Part shown: positions 9,691-18,113 of the stretch, piece after piece
Layout of the letters: each line of letters begins with the position of its first letter
Position numbering within the stretch: the first letter of the stretch is position 1
NCBI RefSeq assembly: GCF_003097135.1
Contig: NZ_QEQL01000001.1
Coordinates: 806,001-870,000, forward strand
Reading direction: 5' to 3'
From: Pseudomonas sp. URIL14HWK12:I12
Lineage (GTDB): Bacteria; Pseudomonadota; Gammaproteobacteria; Pseudomonadales; Pseudomonadaceae
Length of the DNA stretch: 64,000 nucleotides
Notes under the pieces: generated by a model
Database searches by the model: none
Told to the model about the DNA's origin: nothing
Seen by the model: only the letters and a program-made list of their open reading frames with translations
Made by a program: the position numbers and the translations under genes

Positions 9691-11247
9691 TCAACCCAGA
9701 AACAACCGATAAGCCGGGTTGTCGTTTTCATCCCACCATTGGCACCCGAGCCCGTCCAGCCAGCTCGGCACTTCGCCTCTCTGGGCCTCTGGCACCTGCA
9801 GCGCAGCGAACACCCGAGCCTGCGCCGAGCCATGGTTGCGATAGTGGAACATGCTGATGTTCCAGCGATGGCCCAGCCGCTCCAGAAAGCTCAACAGCCC
9901 ACCCGGCCGCTCAGGGAACTCGAACCGCACGACAAACTCCTCTACCAGGCTGGCTGCATGGCCGCCCACCGTATGGCGCACGTGCAGTTTGGCCAGCTCG
10001 TTGTCGGTCAAGTCCAGGACGTCGAAGCCGCGCTGCGCCAGGTCTTGAAGCAGGGCGGCGCGTGGGTCGTTGTGGGGATGGGTTTGCACGCCTACGAACA
10101 GTCGGGCGTGATGTGGGTCGTTGTATCGGTAGTTGAATTCGGTGATCTGTCGGCGGCCCAGTGCCTGGCAGAACTGCTGAAAGCTGCCCGGCCGCTCGGG
10201 TACGGTCACTGCGATGATCGCTTCGCGCTGCTCACCCACCTCTGCTCGCTCGGCCACGTGGCGCAGCCGGTCAAAATTAACGTTGGCCCCGGAGTTGACC
10301 GCTACCAACGTCTGCCCGCCCACCCCTTCACGCATTACATACCGTTTGAGCCCGGCCACCGCCAGCGCGCCCGACGGCTCGCAGATAGCACGGGCATCGT
10401 CGTAGATATCTTTGATTGCGGCGCACAGCTCGTCACCAGTGACCGTGATTACCTCATCCACCGCTACCTGGCACACTTCGAAGCAGTGCTCCCCCACTCG
10501 CGCCACGGCAACGCCATCGGCGAAGGCACCGACCTGGCTCAGAGTGACCGGCTCGCCCGCCATCAACGCGGCTTGCAGGCAGTTGGAGTCTTCAGGCTCG
10601 ACCCCGATCACCTTCACTTCGGGCCGCAGGTATTTGATGTAAGCCGCAACACCTGCCACAAGCCCGCCACCCCCGACCGGGACGAACACCGCGTCGAGCC
10701 TGCCGCCGTGCTGGCTGAGGATCTCCATAGCGACGGTGCCTTGGCCGGCGATCACGTCCGGGTCGTCGAAGGGCGGGACGAAAGTCAGGCCGTGCTCAGC
10801 CAAGCGTTGCGCTTCGGCCAACGCCTGGGGGAAGGCATCGCCGTGCAAGACGGCTTTACCGCCCTGCGCACGCACCCCGGCCACCTTGAGCTCCGGGGTT
10901 GTGGTCGGCATTACGATCGTAGCCTCAATACCCATGTGCTTGGCCGCCAGCGCTACACCTTGAGCATGGTTGCCCGCAGAGGCGGTTACCACCCCCCGCG
11001 CGCGCTGTTGCTCGGTCAACTGGGCAAGGCGGTTGCAAGCCCCGCGCACCTTGAAGGAAAAGGTCGGTTGCAGGTCTTCACGTTTGAGCAGTACCTGGTT
11101 GCCCAGCCGCGCCGAAAGTGCCGGCGCCACCTGCAGCGGCGTATGCACAGCCAGGTCGTACACGCGTGCAGCCAGGATCCGGCGCACATAGTGAGCCAAT
11201 AGAGAGGTGGTGTAGAAGGCGGTGCGGGTTTCGACGACGGCGGCCAT
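9691..11247 (-). CDS. ilvA: Threonine ammonia-lyase, biosynthetic
   Basis: A 518-residue PLP enzyme converting threonine to 2-oxobutanoate, the first step of isoleucine synthesis. The catalytic domain (about 20-325) holds the PLP lysine in SFKVRGACNR, the loop TASAGNHAQG and the glycine-rich PVGGGGLVAG. Two C-terminal ACT-like domains (about 340-510; PERPGSFQQF and PERPGGLLSF) give isoleucine feedback control, so this is the biosynthetic and not the short catabolic type. GGAG lies five bases before the ATG. A probable Ile-rich leader peptide and alternative hairpins lie upstream, suggesting attenuation-like control. Confidence 0.96.
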   Translation of the reverse strand: MAAVVETRTAFYTTSLLAHYVRRILAARVYDLAVHTPLQVAPALSARLGNQVLLKREDLQPTFSFKVRGACNRLAQLTEQQRARGVVTASAGNHAQGVALAAKHMGIEATIVMPTTTPELKVAGVRAQGGKAVLHGDAFPQALAEAQRLAEHGLTFVPPFDDPDVIAGQGTVAMEILSQHGGRLDAVFVPVGGGGLVAGVAAYIKYLRPEVKVIGVEPEDSNCLQAALMAGEPVTLSQVGAFADGVAVARVGEHCFEVCQVAVDEVITVTGDELCAAIKDIYDDARAICEPSGALAVAGLKRYVMREGVGGQTLVAVNSGANVNFDRLRHVAERAEVGEQREAIIAVTVPERPGSFQQFCQALGRRQITEFNYRYNDPHHARLFVGVQTHPHNDPRAALLQDLAQRGFDVLDLTDNELAKLHVRHTVGGHAASLVEEFVVRFEFPERPGGLLSFLERLGHRWNISMFHYRNHGSAQARVFAALQVPEAQRGEVPSWLDGLGCQWWDENDNPAYRLFLG

Positions 11248-11333
11248 GCGTTCTCCGGTATTTTAAGAAGCCCCGGAAGCATGCTGCGTTGGGTGGTCAG
11301 ACCCGCCTCCAGGGCGGGTCAGGTGCTAATGCG
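11248..11333 (-). promoter_or_regulatory. Putative ilvA attenuator region with alternative hairpins
   Basis: On the minus strand, GACCCGCC/GGCGGGTC (11300-11320) forms an 8-bp stem. Its first arm (CCCGCC) can instead pair with GGCGGG at the end of the leader peptide frame just upstream. A second weak hairpin (TTCCGG with CCGGAG) would hide the GGAG ribosome site of ilvA. The first stem is not followed by a T run, so plain intrinsic termination is not certain. Confidence 0.55.
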
Positions 11334-11399
11334 CTAGCCCGCCATGCTGATAATGGCGGTAATAATGCTGGGCTGGTGCATCGGCTGAAATACGGTCAT
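11334..11399 (-). CDS. Putative ilvA leader peptide, isoleucine-rich
   Basis: A 21-residue frame about 90 bases upstream of ilvA on the same strand: ATG ... SIITAIISMAG stop. Four of six consecutive residues at 12-17 are Ile (ATT ATT ... ATT ATC), as expected for ribosome stalling when Ile-tRNA is scarce. Sequences inside it (AGCCC with GGGCT, GCCAT with ATGGC) can pair with each other, and its last codons (GGCGGG) can pair with the downstream stem, giving the mutually exclusive folds typical of amino-acid attenuators. The ribosome site is weak (AGG about 13 bases upstream). This is inferred from sequence only. Confidence 0.6.
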   Translation of the reverse strand: MTVFQPMHQPSIITAIISMAG

Positions 11400-11510
11400 G
11401 GGGCGAAGCTAACCTGCCATGCGCTGCGCCGTCAACCGTTCGTCGAGCTACAGGCACCGCCCCCTGGGCTTGTGGCCAAAGCTTAGGTACCCATCCTGAG
11501 AGTGGTCATC

Positions 11511-11855
11511 ATGAAAATCACCTCCCTGGCCCTTGCGGCCACCCTTGGCCTGTTCAGTGCTGGCGCCATGGCCGACGCCAGCACAGGCACCACCCACCCC
11601 GCGCCCAAAGGCAGCGATCCCTCCTCGGTAGGCGTACCTTCAGGCTCCGGCAGCGCCATGCCCAACGGCAACACTGATGGCTCAGCTACACCTCGCGCGT
11701 CAGGTACGTCAGGTAGCGGCATGGACAAACCTCAGAATGGAGGCAACCCTGAAGGCAGCAGCATGGGCACCACTGAGCCACAAAACACCAGAGACGCCAT
11801 CCAGAACGGTGGCACGGGTTCAGAGGGCGGCGCCGCTGGCGGTGCAAGCAAATAG
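11511..11855 (+). CDS. Secreted, low-complexity Gly/Ser/Pro/Asn-rich protein
   Basis: A 114-residue protein with a signal peptide (MKITSLALAATLGLFSAGAM, cleavage near AMA-D). The mature part is almost free of hydrophobic residues and rich in Gly, Ser, Thr, Pro and Asn, with phrases such as GSDPSSVGVPSGSGS, so it is likely disordered in the periplasm or outside. An in-frame GTG three codons upstream (11502) is an alternative start. The next gene begins 13 bases after the stop and is also hydrophilic, suggesting a two-gene unit. No function can be assigned. Confidence 0.75.
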   Translation: MKITSLALAATLGLFSAGAMADASTGTTHPAPKGSDPSSVGVPSGSGSAMPNGNTDGSATPRASGTSGSGMDKPQNGGNPEGSSMGTTEPQNTRDAIQNGGTGSEGGAAGGASK

Positions 11856-11868
11856 AAAGGAGCCGAAT

Positions 11869-12117
11869 ATGGTTAGCAAAGCCCCCAACGACGATGCCAA
11901 AGGCAAGCCTGCGCCAGACAGTGGCCGGAACGATCCGGCCATCGACCCGGACGGCACCTCTTCTGAAGGCTCGACACGCCCCCAACCCGATGAGGGTGGC
12001 GACAGCAATACCGCACAGGGCAACAGTTACAGCCCTGACTTCGAGCCCGAGCGTAGGCCTGACCCGGTAACGAACGACAAACCGCGAGACGCCGATATCG
12101 ATACTGACGGCGGCTGA
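11869..12117 (+). CDS. Small hydrophilic, probably disordered protein
   Basis: An 82-residue protein starting MVSKAPNDDAKGKPAPDSGR. It is rich in Asp, Pro, Gly, Ser and Asn, lacks any hydrophobic core or signal peptide, and ends DADIDTDGG, so it should be acidic and unfolded in the cytoplasm. AAGGAG lies eight bases before the ATG, which is why this start was chosen. It follows the secreted low-complexity gene by 13 bases. The composition recalls hydrophilic stress proteins, but no family is recognised. Confidence 0.75.
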   Translation: MVSKAPNDDAKGKPAPDSGRNDPAIDPDGTSSEGSTRPQPDEGGDSNTAQGNSYSPDFEPERRPDPVTNDKPRDADIDTDGG

Positions 12118-12194
12118 TGCGCATTTCATTCAATACGCAAGGCATCGCCAAGCTTCAACCTGCCCCTTGAACTCGCACAGTTTCAAGGGGCTTT

Positions 12195-12776
12195 ATGCAT
12201 CTGGACCTTTCAATGGCCGGCTTCGCGCTGGCAACTTCGATCACCCCTGGCCCTGTAAACCTGGTGGCGCTGGCAAGCGCTGGCCAGCATGGGCTACGAC
12301 CTGCACTGCGCCATGTCACCGGCGCAACATTGGGCTTTATCGTATTGCTGGTGGCAAGTGGCGCTGGGTTACTGGCAGTGATGGGTACTCAGCAGGGAGT
12401 GGCTCAGGCGCTGCGCATCGGCGGCGTTGCCTACCTGCTATGGCTGGCCTGGGGGTTGGCGCGAGACCGCGGCGATATAGGTGAAGCCAAGGGTGGCCGG
12501 CCGAGTTACTGGCGCGGCGCGCTCATGCAATGGCTCAACCCCAAGGCATGGCTGGCCTGTGCAGCTGGGGTCGCGGCATTCGCAGACGGTGCTCAGGGCA
12601 TTGCACGCTTCGCGGCGATCTATTTGGTAGTGTGCTGGCTGTCGCTGGCCTGCTGGGCCTGGGCGGGGGCCGTGCTGCAGCGGCGCCTGGGCGATGCACG
12701 GCGCTGGCGCCTGTTCAACCGCCTGATGGCCGCGCTGCTGGCAGCCAGTGCCGGCTACCTGTGGTGGGCGCGATAA
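12195..12776 (+). CDS. LysE/RhtB-family amino acid exporter
   Basis: A 193-residue inner-membrane protein with the LysE pattern: SITPGPVNLVALASAGQHGL near the start (family motif TPGPN), then about six hydrophobic segments, and ALMQWLNPKAWL at about 109-120, the conserved N-P-K region. Members export amino acids or related metabolites. AAGGGG lies close before the ATG. It converges with an AraC-type gene with a 22-base 3' overlap; LysE exporters are often paired with their regulator, so the AraC protein may control it. The substrate is unknown. Confidence 0.9.
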   Translation: MHLDLSMAGFALATSITPGPVNLVALASAGQHGLRPALRHVTGATLGFIVLLVASGAGLLAVMGTQQGVAQALRIGGVAYLLWLAWGLARDRGDIGEAKGGRPSYWRGALMQWLNPKAWLACAAGVAAFADGAQGIARFAAIYLVVCWLSLACWAWAGAVLQRRLGDARRWRLFNRLMAALLAASAGYLWWAR

Positions 12777-13567
12777 TGGCCGGGCGTGGCGGCCAAGTGG
12801 CGCTTGAAGGTGCGTTGCAGGTGCGCTTGATCGGCGAAACCTGCCAACTGCGCAGCTTCGGCGATACTGGCGCCGCCTCGCAAGTACGCCCGTGCTCTCT
12901 GCAGGCGGCGGTCCAGCACGAACGCATGAGGTGTGAAGCCATAGCGGCGCTTGAAACTGCGGATCAACTGCGAGGCAGAGAGGTCTGCCACAGCGCACAA
13001 CTGCTCCAGTGTCAGTGGTTGTTCGCAATGCTCGCGTATGAACGCCTCAGCACGGCCCAGGCGGCGATCATCGTTTACCACCGGGCGGCGCAAGGGATGC
13101 AAATGTTCCACCAGTGCCATGCCCCACTGCACCAATGATTGCTGCCGCGCCAGCAGGTCAGGCTGGGACAAGCCCTGATACAACGCCAGCAGCCCGTCAT
13201 AAAGGCATGCCGCACGGCTGTGAATGAGCGCGCAGGGCTGCCAGCCGCGCCCTCCTCCAAGCCCGGCCTGGCGCTGGCACTCGTGCAACCATGCCACGTC
13301 CACGTAAAACATCAGGTACGCCCACGGCTCGCCTGCTACTGGGTTGCAGGCGTGTAGGTCGCCGGGGTTGACCAACACCACACTGCCGGCGGCAACCTGC
13401 TGACGTTGGCGCAGATTCAGGTAGCCGCTGCGCCCGGCGGTAATCGCTCCGATCGAAAAGGTCTCATGACTATGAGCGGCGTGCCCGTGGCAGCGGCCAT
13501 CGAGCACGTGGCGTGCTTCGATGGCAGGCAGCGCAGGGTCGCGCCAAAAGGTGGACGGTTCACTCAT
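12755..13567 (-). CDS. AraC-family transcriptional regulator with cupin sensor domain
   Basis: A 270-residue regulator. The N-terminal AraC-type cupin (about 20-140) has HAAHSHETFSIGAI and GSVVLVNPGDLHACNP, and the C-terminal double helix-turn-helix (about 170-265) has LEQLCAVADLSASQLIRSFK and the second-helix region IAEAAQLAGFADQAHLQRTF. The start is set at MSEPSTFW because GGAGG lies eight bases upstream; an ATG five codons earlier (13582) is less likely. It overlaps tail-to-tail with the LysE exporter, a likely target. The effector is unknown. Confidence 0.92.
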   Translation of the reverse strand: MSEPSTFWRDPALPAIEARHVLDGRCHGHAAHSHETFSIGAITAGRSGYLNLRQRQQVAAGSVVLVNPGDLHACNPVAGEPWAYLMFYVDVAWLHECQRQAGLGGGRGWQPCALIHSRAACLYDGLLALYQGLSQPDLLARQQSLVQWGMALVEHLHPLRRPVVNDDRRLGRAEAFIREHCEQPLTLEQLCAVADLSASQLIRSFKRRYGFTPHAFVLDRRLQRARAYLRGGASIAEAAQLAGFADQAHLQRTFKRHLAATPGHYRAHHR

Positions 13568-13597
13568 GCCAATGGCCTCCATGCACGGCCGATCAGC

Positions 13598-15034
13598 TTA
13601 GCCCCCTGCAGGGGCGCCGGGAAGCACCGGTGGCACCCATTCCAGCGTGGTGCCCAGCAACCAGAGTAACAACAGCACCAGCGGCGCATGTACAAGCAGC
13701 TGCACGAAGCAGAAACCGATCAGGTCCCTGGCGCGCAACCCCAGCACGCCGAGCAGCGGCAGCATATAGAAAGGGTTGATCAGGTTAGGCAGCGCCTCGG
13801 CAGCGTTGTAGATCTGCACGGCCCAACCCATGTGGTACTGCAGGTCCCGGGCCACCTGCATCACGTAGGGTGCCTCAATGATCCACTTGCCACCGCCAGA
13901 GGGGATGAAAAAACCCAGAACTGCCGAATACAAACCCATCAGCACGGCATAGGTGTCGTGGCTGGCGACCTGGGTGAACACCGTAGCGATGTGATGCGCC
14001 AGGGCCTGGCCATCGCTGCCCTTCACGGTGGTCAGGATCGCGGCGATCGAGCCATAGAGCGGGAACTGAATCAGCACACCGGTGGTGCTGGGCACCGCAC
14101 GAGCGACTGCATCGAGAAAACTGCGCGGGCGCCAGTGCAGCAGAGCCCCAAGCATCAGAAACAGGAAGTTATAGGTATTGAGCCCGGAGATGGCGATGAT
14201 CGCCGGCTTGCTGCTGAACTCGCGCAACAGCCAGCCGGCGGCCAGGGCCACCAACACCAGCGTCAGCAGCGGGCTGTGTTCCAGCCATTCACCGGGCCGG
14301 GTGCGCGCTGCCGGAGCAGGCGGCTCGAAACCGGGCGTTACGCCGCAGGCGCGGGCATCACGCGCGGCGTCAGGGCCTGGCGCCGTGGCCCATGCCAAAG
14401 CTACGGAAACCACCACCAGCACCAACAGCAACGCACCCGACTGCCACAAAAAAATGGTTTGCGTGAATGGAATGATGCCCGTGATACCAACGATGGACGC
14501 CGGTAGGCTACCGGGATTGGCCTGCAACTGCGCCGCCGACGACGATAGCCCCAAAGCCCACACCGCCCCCAGGCCCAGGTAGGCTGCCGCCCCTGCGGCG
14601 CGATAATCCATGCGCAGGTCTTCGCGCGCTGCCAGCGCCCTCACCAGCAAGCCGCCGAACACTAAAGACAGCCCCCAGTTCAGCAGCGAAGCGAGCATCG
14701 ATACCAGCGCTACCCACGCGACCGCGCTGCGGCCACTGCGCGGCAGCCGGGCCAGCCGGGTAATGAGTGCAGCTGCCGGGGGCGAGCTGGCGACGACATA
14801 ACCGCCAATGACCACGAAAGCCATCTGCAAGGTAAACGGGATCAGGCTCCAGAAGCCACCTCCGAATGCACCTGCCGTGGCGGCTGGCGAGCCGCCCATG
14901 GCCAGGGCCCCAAGCGCCACGACCAGCACGGCAAGCGCAGCAAATACCCAAGCGTCGGGAAACCAACGTTCAGCAAAATTGGAGCACATCAGGGCGAAGC
15001 GGGCCAAAGGCCGTTCTTGAGCGGTCGCGGGCAT
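13598..15034 (-). CDS. AtoE-family short-chain fatty acid transporter
   Basis: A 478-residue membrane protein with about 12 hydrophobic segments and hallmarks of the AtoE/short-chain fatty acid permease family: WFPDAWVFAALAVL, ASLLNWGLSLVFGGLLVRAL, QFPLYGSIAAIL and GFFIPSGGGKWIIEAPYV. It probably imports short-chain carboxylates such as acetoacetate or butyrate. The start MPATAQERPL is chosen (AAGG about 10 bases upstream); the frame is open further upstream to 15157. No CoA-transferase genes accompany it here. It is divergent from the DUF1185 operon, and the shared region holds two kinds of repeat. Confidence 0.88.
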   Translation of the reverse strand: MPATAQERPLARFALMCSNFAERWFPDAWVFAALAVLVVALGALAMGGSPAATAGAFGGGFWSLIPFTLQMAFVVIGGYVVASSPPAAALITRLARLPRSGRSAVAWVALVSMLASLLNWGLSLVFGGLLVRALAAREDLRMDYRAAGAAAYLGLGAVWALGLSSSAAQLQANPGSLPASIVGITGIIPFTQTIFLWQSGALLLVLVVVSVALAWATAPGPDAARDARACGVTPGFEPPAPAARTRPGEWLEHSPLLTLVLVALAAGWLLREFSSKPAIIAISGLNTYNFLFLMLGALLHWRPRSFLDAVARAVPSTTGVLIQFPLYGSIAAILTTVKGSDGQALAHHIATVFTQVASHDTYAVLMGLYSAVLGFFIPSGGGKWIIEAPYVMQVARDLQYHMGWAVQIYNAAEALPNLINPFYMLPLLGVLGLRARDLIGFCFVQLLVHAPLVLLLLWLLGTTLEWVPPVLPGAPAGG

Positions 15035-15057
15035 GGCGGTGAACCTTTTTGGAATTG

Positions 15058-15126
15058 TTGTGCACTGCATTAAAGCAGTTGGCGGGGCCGGCTTCAGAAA
15101 ATGCACAACGGAGGTCACTTGTGCAC
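15058..15126 (-). promoter_or_regulatory. Three TTGTGCA repeats upstream of the AtoE-type gene
   Basis: TTGTGCAC occurs at 15058-15065 and 15119-15126, and the inverted TGCACAA at 15102-15108. The set lies 24-92 bases upstream of the AtoE gene start and looks like a multi-copy operator. The protein that binds is unknown. Confidence 0.45.
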
Positions 15127-15137
15127 CTTTGGTTCTT

Positions 15138-15153
15138 GGTATACCGTAATACC
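15138..15153. promoter_or_regulatory. Palindromic operator, copy A (GGTATACCGTAATACC)
   Basis: A 16-base palindrome of form GGTAT-N6-ATACC, 39 bases before the GTG of the DUF1185 gene. It differs by a single base from the reverse complement of the site at 37916-37931 and is clearly related to 39095-39110. GGTATA-type half sites are typical of FadR-subfamily GntR regulators, one of which is encoded at 18808-19557, so that protein is the natural candidate. Confidence 0.7.
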
Positions 15154-15191
15154 ACACACCACCAACCAGAATTCCAATAAGGGGAACTCAC

Positions 15192-15785
15192 GTGGGCTTT
15201 GAAATCCGCAAGATCGTCACCTACTCCGAACAGACCTTCATCGAAGCTGGCAAAGCCACCGATACGCCTGTAACCATGGTAGGCCTGGCCGCCGTGATCA
15301 AGAACCCGTGGGTCGGCCAGGGGTTCGTGGAAGACCTCAAGCCGGTCATCAAGGCCAACTGCTCCGAACTGGGCGCGCTGATGGTAGAGCGCTTGACTGC
15401 AGCGATCGGCGGCGCCGAGCGCATCCAGGCCTACGGTAAAGCGGCTGTAGTAGGCGCTGACGGCGAGATCGAGCATGCCTCAGCAGTGATCCATACCTTG
15501 CGCTTCGGTAATCATTACCGTGAAGCGGTACAGGCCAAGAGCTACCTGAGCTTTACCAACAAGCGAGGTGGCCCAGGCACGTCGATCCAGATCCCGATGA
15601 TGCATAAGGATGACGAAGGCCTGCGCTCGCACTACATCACCCTGGAAATGCAGATCGAAGACTCGCCGCGTGCTGACGAGATCGTGATCGTGTTGGGTGC
15701 TGCCGACGGTGGCCGCCTGCACCCGCGCATCGGCAACCGTTACATCGATCTGGAAGAGCTGGCCGCGGAAAAGGCGCAGCAGTAA
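15192..15785 (+). CDS. Amino acid synthesis (AA_synth, DUF1185) family protein
   Basis: A 197-residue protein matching the AA_synth/DUF1185 family, with GALMVERLTAAIGGAERIQAYG, EHASAVIHTLRFGNHYREA and FTNKRGGPGTSIQIP. No biochemical role is established for the family despite its name. It starts at GTG with AAGGGGA just upstream and is the first gene of a tightly packed operon with a hydrolase (1-base overlap), an aldehyde dehydrogenase (4-base overlap) and a flavin reductase. That context suggests part of a catabolic route in which a flavin-dependent enzyme opens or oxidises a substrate; this is inference. Confidence 0.85.
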   Translation: MGFEIRKIVTYSEQTFIEAGKATDTPVTMVGLAAVIKNPWVGQGFVEDLKPVIKANCSELGALMVERLTAAIGGAERIQAYGKAAVVGADGEIEHASAVIHTLRFGNHYREAVQAKSYLSFTNKRGGPGTSIQIPMMHKDDEGLRSHYITLEMQIEDSPRADEIVIVLGAADGGRLHPRIGNRYIDLEELAAEKAQQ

Positions 15786-16618
15786 TGAAGGCCGCCACCG
15801 CGCAATGCACGCCCGCCGGCACTGCTTATCAGGTGGCCGGCCAGGGCCCGGCCGTGGTGCTGATCCACGGCGTGGGCCTGAACCAGCACATGTGGGGCGG
15901 CCAGGTGGTAGGCCTGGCCGGCCAGTTCCAGGTGATCACCTACGACATGCTCGGCCATGGCGACAGCGCCCTGCCACCGCAGGATGCAGGCCTTGAAACG
16001 TACGCTGCCCAGCTTCAGGAGCTGCTTGACCATCTGGGCCTGGAGCGCGCAGCGGTAGTGGGGTTTTCGATGGGCGGCCTGGTTGCCCGTGCCTTCGCCC
16101 TGCAGTACCCCCAGCGGTTAGGGGCCATGGTGATCCTCAACAGCGTGTTCAATCGTACGCCCGAACAACGCGAAGGCGTGGTGGCACGCACCCGCCAAGT
16201 AGCTGAATTCGGCCCGGACGCCAACGTCGAGGCGGCCTTGGCGCGCTGGTTCAGCCTGGAGTATCAGGCTGCCAGCGCCGCGCAGATTCAAGCCATCCGC
16301 CAAGTGCTGTCTGGCAATCATCCACAGGGCTACCTGACCACCTACGCGCTGTTCGCCACCCAGGACATGTACCGTGCTGACGAGCTGGGCAGTATCGCCG
16401 CCCCGACCCTGGTCGCCACCGGCGAGCTGGACCCCGGCTCCACACCGGAAATGGCCCGCCAGCTGGCGGCCCGTATTCCGGGTGCGCAGGTACAGATCCT
16501 GGAAGAACAACGGCATATGATGCCGGTGGAATCGCCGCGCCTGGTCAACCAGATGCTGCTGCCTTTCCTCGTCAATGCAAACCGCCTGGAGCACCAGGCC
16601 AAGGGGAACGTTGCATGA
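15785..16618 (+). CDS. Alpha/beta-fold hydrolase
   Basis: A 277-residue alpha/beta hydrolase. Visible: oxyanion region LIHGVGLNQHMW, nucleophile elbow GFSMGG (Ser about 95), acid in TGELDPGSTPEM (Asp about 218) and base in EEQRHMMPVESP (His about 251). It resembles 3-oxoadipate enol-lactonase-type enzymes, so an ester, lactone or C-C bond substrate is plausible. Its ATG overlaps the previous stop (TAATG) and its end overlaps the next start (ATGA), so it is translationally coupled in the operon. Confidence 0.9.
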   Translation: MKAATAQCTPAGTAYQVAGQGPAVVLIHGVGLNQHMWGGQVVGLAGQFQVITYDMLGHGDSALPPQDAGLETYAAQLQELLDHLGLERAAVVGFSMGGLVARAFALQYPQRLGAMVILNSVFNRTPEQREGVVARTRQVAEFGPDANVEAALARWFSLEYQAASAAQIQAIRQVLSGNHPQGYLTTYALFATQDMYRADELGSIAAPTLVATGELDPGSTPEMARQLAARIPGAQVQILEEQRHMMPVESPRLVNQMLLPFLVNANRLEHQAKGNVA

Positions 16619-18096
16619 GCCTCGCTCAGTTCAAGATGTGCATCGGCGGCCAATGGCAGAGCGCTGCCAGTGGCCGAACCTTCGAAAGCCTCGACCCGGC
16701 CACCGCCACGCCTTGGGCGTGCCTGCCTGACGCTGGCGAAGAGGACGTTGAGCGTGCAGTGCAAGCTGCTCAAAGCGCGTTCGAAAGCCCCGCCTGGCGC
16801 AAGCTCACGGCCACCGCCCGCGGCAAGCTGCTGCGCCGGCTCGGTGACCTGATCGCCGAAAACAAAGAGCACTTGGCCCAGCTTGAAAGCCGTGACAATG
16901 GCAAGCTGATTCGCGAAACCCGCGGCCAGGTGGGCTACCTTCCTGAGTTTTTCTATTACACCGCAGGCCTTGCCGACAAACTCGAAGGCGGCACCCTGCC
17001 GCTCGACAAGCCTGACCTGTTCGCCTACACCACCCACGAGCCGCTGGGCGTGGTGGCCGGTATCATTCCCTGGAACAGCCCGCTGTACCTTACCGCGATC
17101 AAGCTGGCCCCCGCCTTGGCCGCCGGCAACACTATCGTGCTCAAGCCCAGTGAACATGCTTCGGCCACGCTGCTGGAGCTGGCGCGCCTGGCACTGGAAG
17201 CGGGCATTGCGCCTGGCGTGGTTAACGTGGTAACCGGCTTCGGCCCCAGCACCGGTGCTGCGTTGGTGCGCCACCCGCTGGTGCGCAAGGTGGCATTCAC
17301 CGGGGGGGCGGCAACTGCTCGCCATGTTGTGCGCGGCACCGCCGATAACTTTGCAAAGCTGTCGCTGGAACTGGGCGGCAAGTCGCCCAACATCATTTTC
17401 GAAGACGCAGACCTGGACAGCGCGATCAATGGTGTGGTCGCCGGCATCTATGCAGCCTCCGGGCAAAGCTGCGTGGCGGGTTCGCGCTTGCTGGTGCAGC
17501 GCTCGATCTATCAGGGCTTCATCGAAAAACTGATCGAGCGTGCCAAACGCATCCGCATCGGCAGCCCGCAGGCCGACGACAGCGAGATGGGCCCGATGGC
17601 CACCGCGCAGCAACTGGAGGTGGTCGAACGCCTGGTGGCCGCCGCGCTGGCCGAAGGCGCAACCCTGCGCTTGGGCGGCAAGCGCGCGCAAACCGGCAGC
17701 GACGGGTGGTTCTATGAACCTACCCTTTTCGAGTGCGATCGCCATTCGATGACCATCATGCAGGAAGAAGTCTTCGGCCCGGTCGCCTCGGTGATACCCT
17801 TCGACACCGAAGAAGAAGCCCTGGCCTTGGCCAACGACTCGCAATTCGGGCTGGCGGCAGGCATCTGGACACGCGACCTGGGCCGTGCTCACCGCCTGGC
17901 GCGCGACGTACGGTCCGGAATCATCTGGGTCAACACCTACCGCGCGGTGTCAGCCATGGCACCGATCGGCGGTTTCAAGAACAGCGGCTATGGCCGTGAG
18001 AGCGGCATTGAGTCAGTGCTGGCGTACACCGAGCAGAAGACCGTGTGGATCAACCTGTCCACCGCGCCCATGCCCGACCCGTTCGTCATGCGCTGA
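16615..18096 (+). CDS. NAD(P)-dependent aldehyde dehydrogenase
   Basis: A 493-residue ALDH-superfamily enzyme: PWNSPLYLTAIKLAPALAAG (cofactor region), VAFTGG, the catalytic-base motif LELGGKSPNIIFEDAD and the nucleophile in SGQSCVAGSRL. It should oxidise an aldehyde to the acid in the cytoplasm. The ATG overlaps the hydrolase stop by four bases. The downstream flavin reductase and upstream DUF1185 gene suggest the aldehyde comes from a flavin-dependent oxidation step. The exact substrate cannot be read from the sequence. Confidence 0.95.
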   Translation: MSLAQFKMCIGGQWQSAASGRTFESLDPATATPWACLPDAGEEDVERAVQAAQSAFESPAWRKLTATARGKLLRRLGDLIAENKEHLAQLESRDNGKLIRETRGQVGYLPEFFYYTAGLADKLEGGTLPLDKPDLFAYTTHEPLGVVAGIIPWNSPLYLTAIKLAPALAAGNTIVLKPSEHASATLLELARLALEAGIAPGVVNVVTGFGPSTGAALVRHPLVRKVAFTGGAATARHVVRGTADNFAKLSLELGGKSPNIIFEDADLDSAINGVVAGIYAASGQSCVAGSRLLVQRSIYQGFIEKLIERAKRIRIGSPQADDSEMGPMATAQQLEVVERLVAAALAEGATLRLGGKRAQTGSDGWFYEPTLFECDRHSMTIMQEEVFGPVASVIPFDTEEEALALANDSQFGLAAGIWTRDLGRAHRLARDVRSGIIWVNTYRAVSAMAPIGGFKNSGYGRESGIESVLAYTEQKTVWINLSTAPMPDPFVMR

Positions 18097-18113
18097 ACCT
18101 GGAGTTAATGATC

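Noticed and set aside
16342..17892. A 516-codon frame opposite the aldehyde dehydrogenase
   Set aside because: Antisense to a clear ALDH with all catalytic motifs; no recognisable protein in the shadow.
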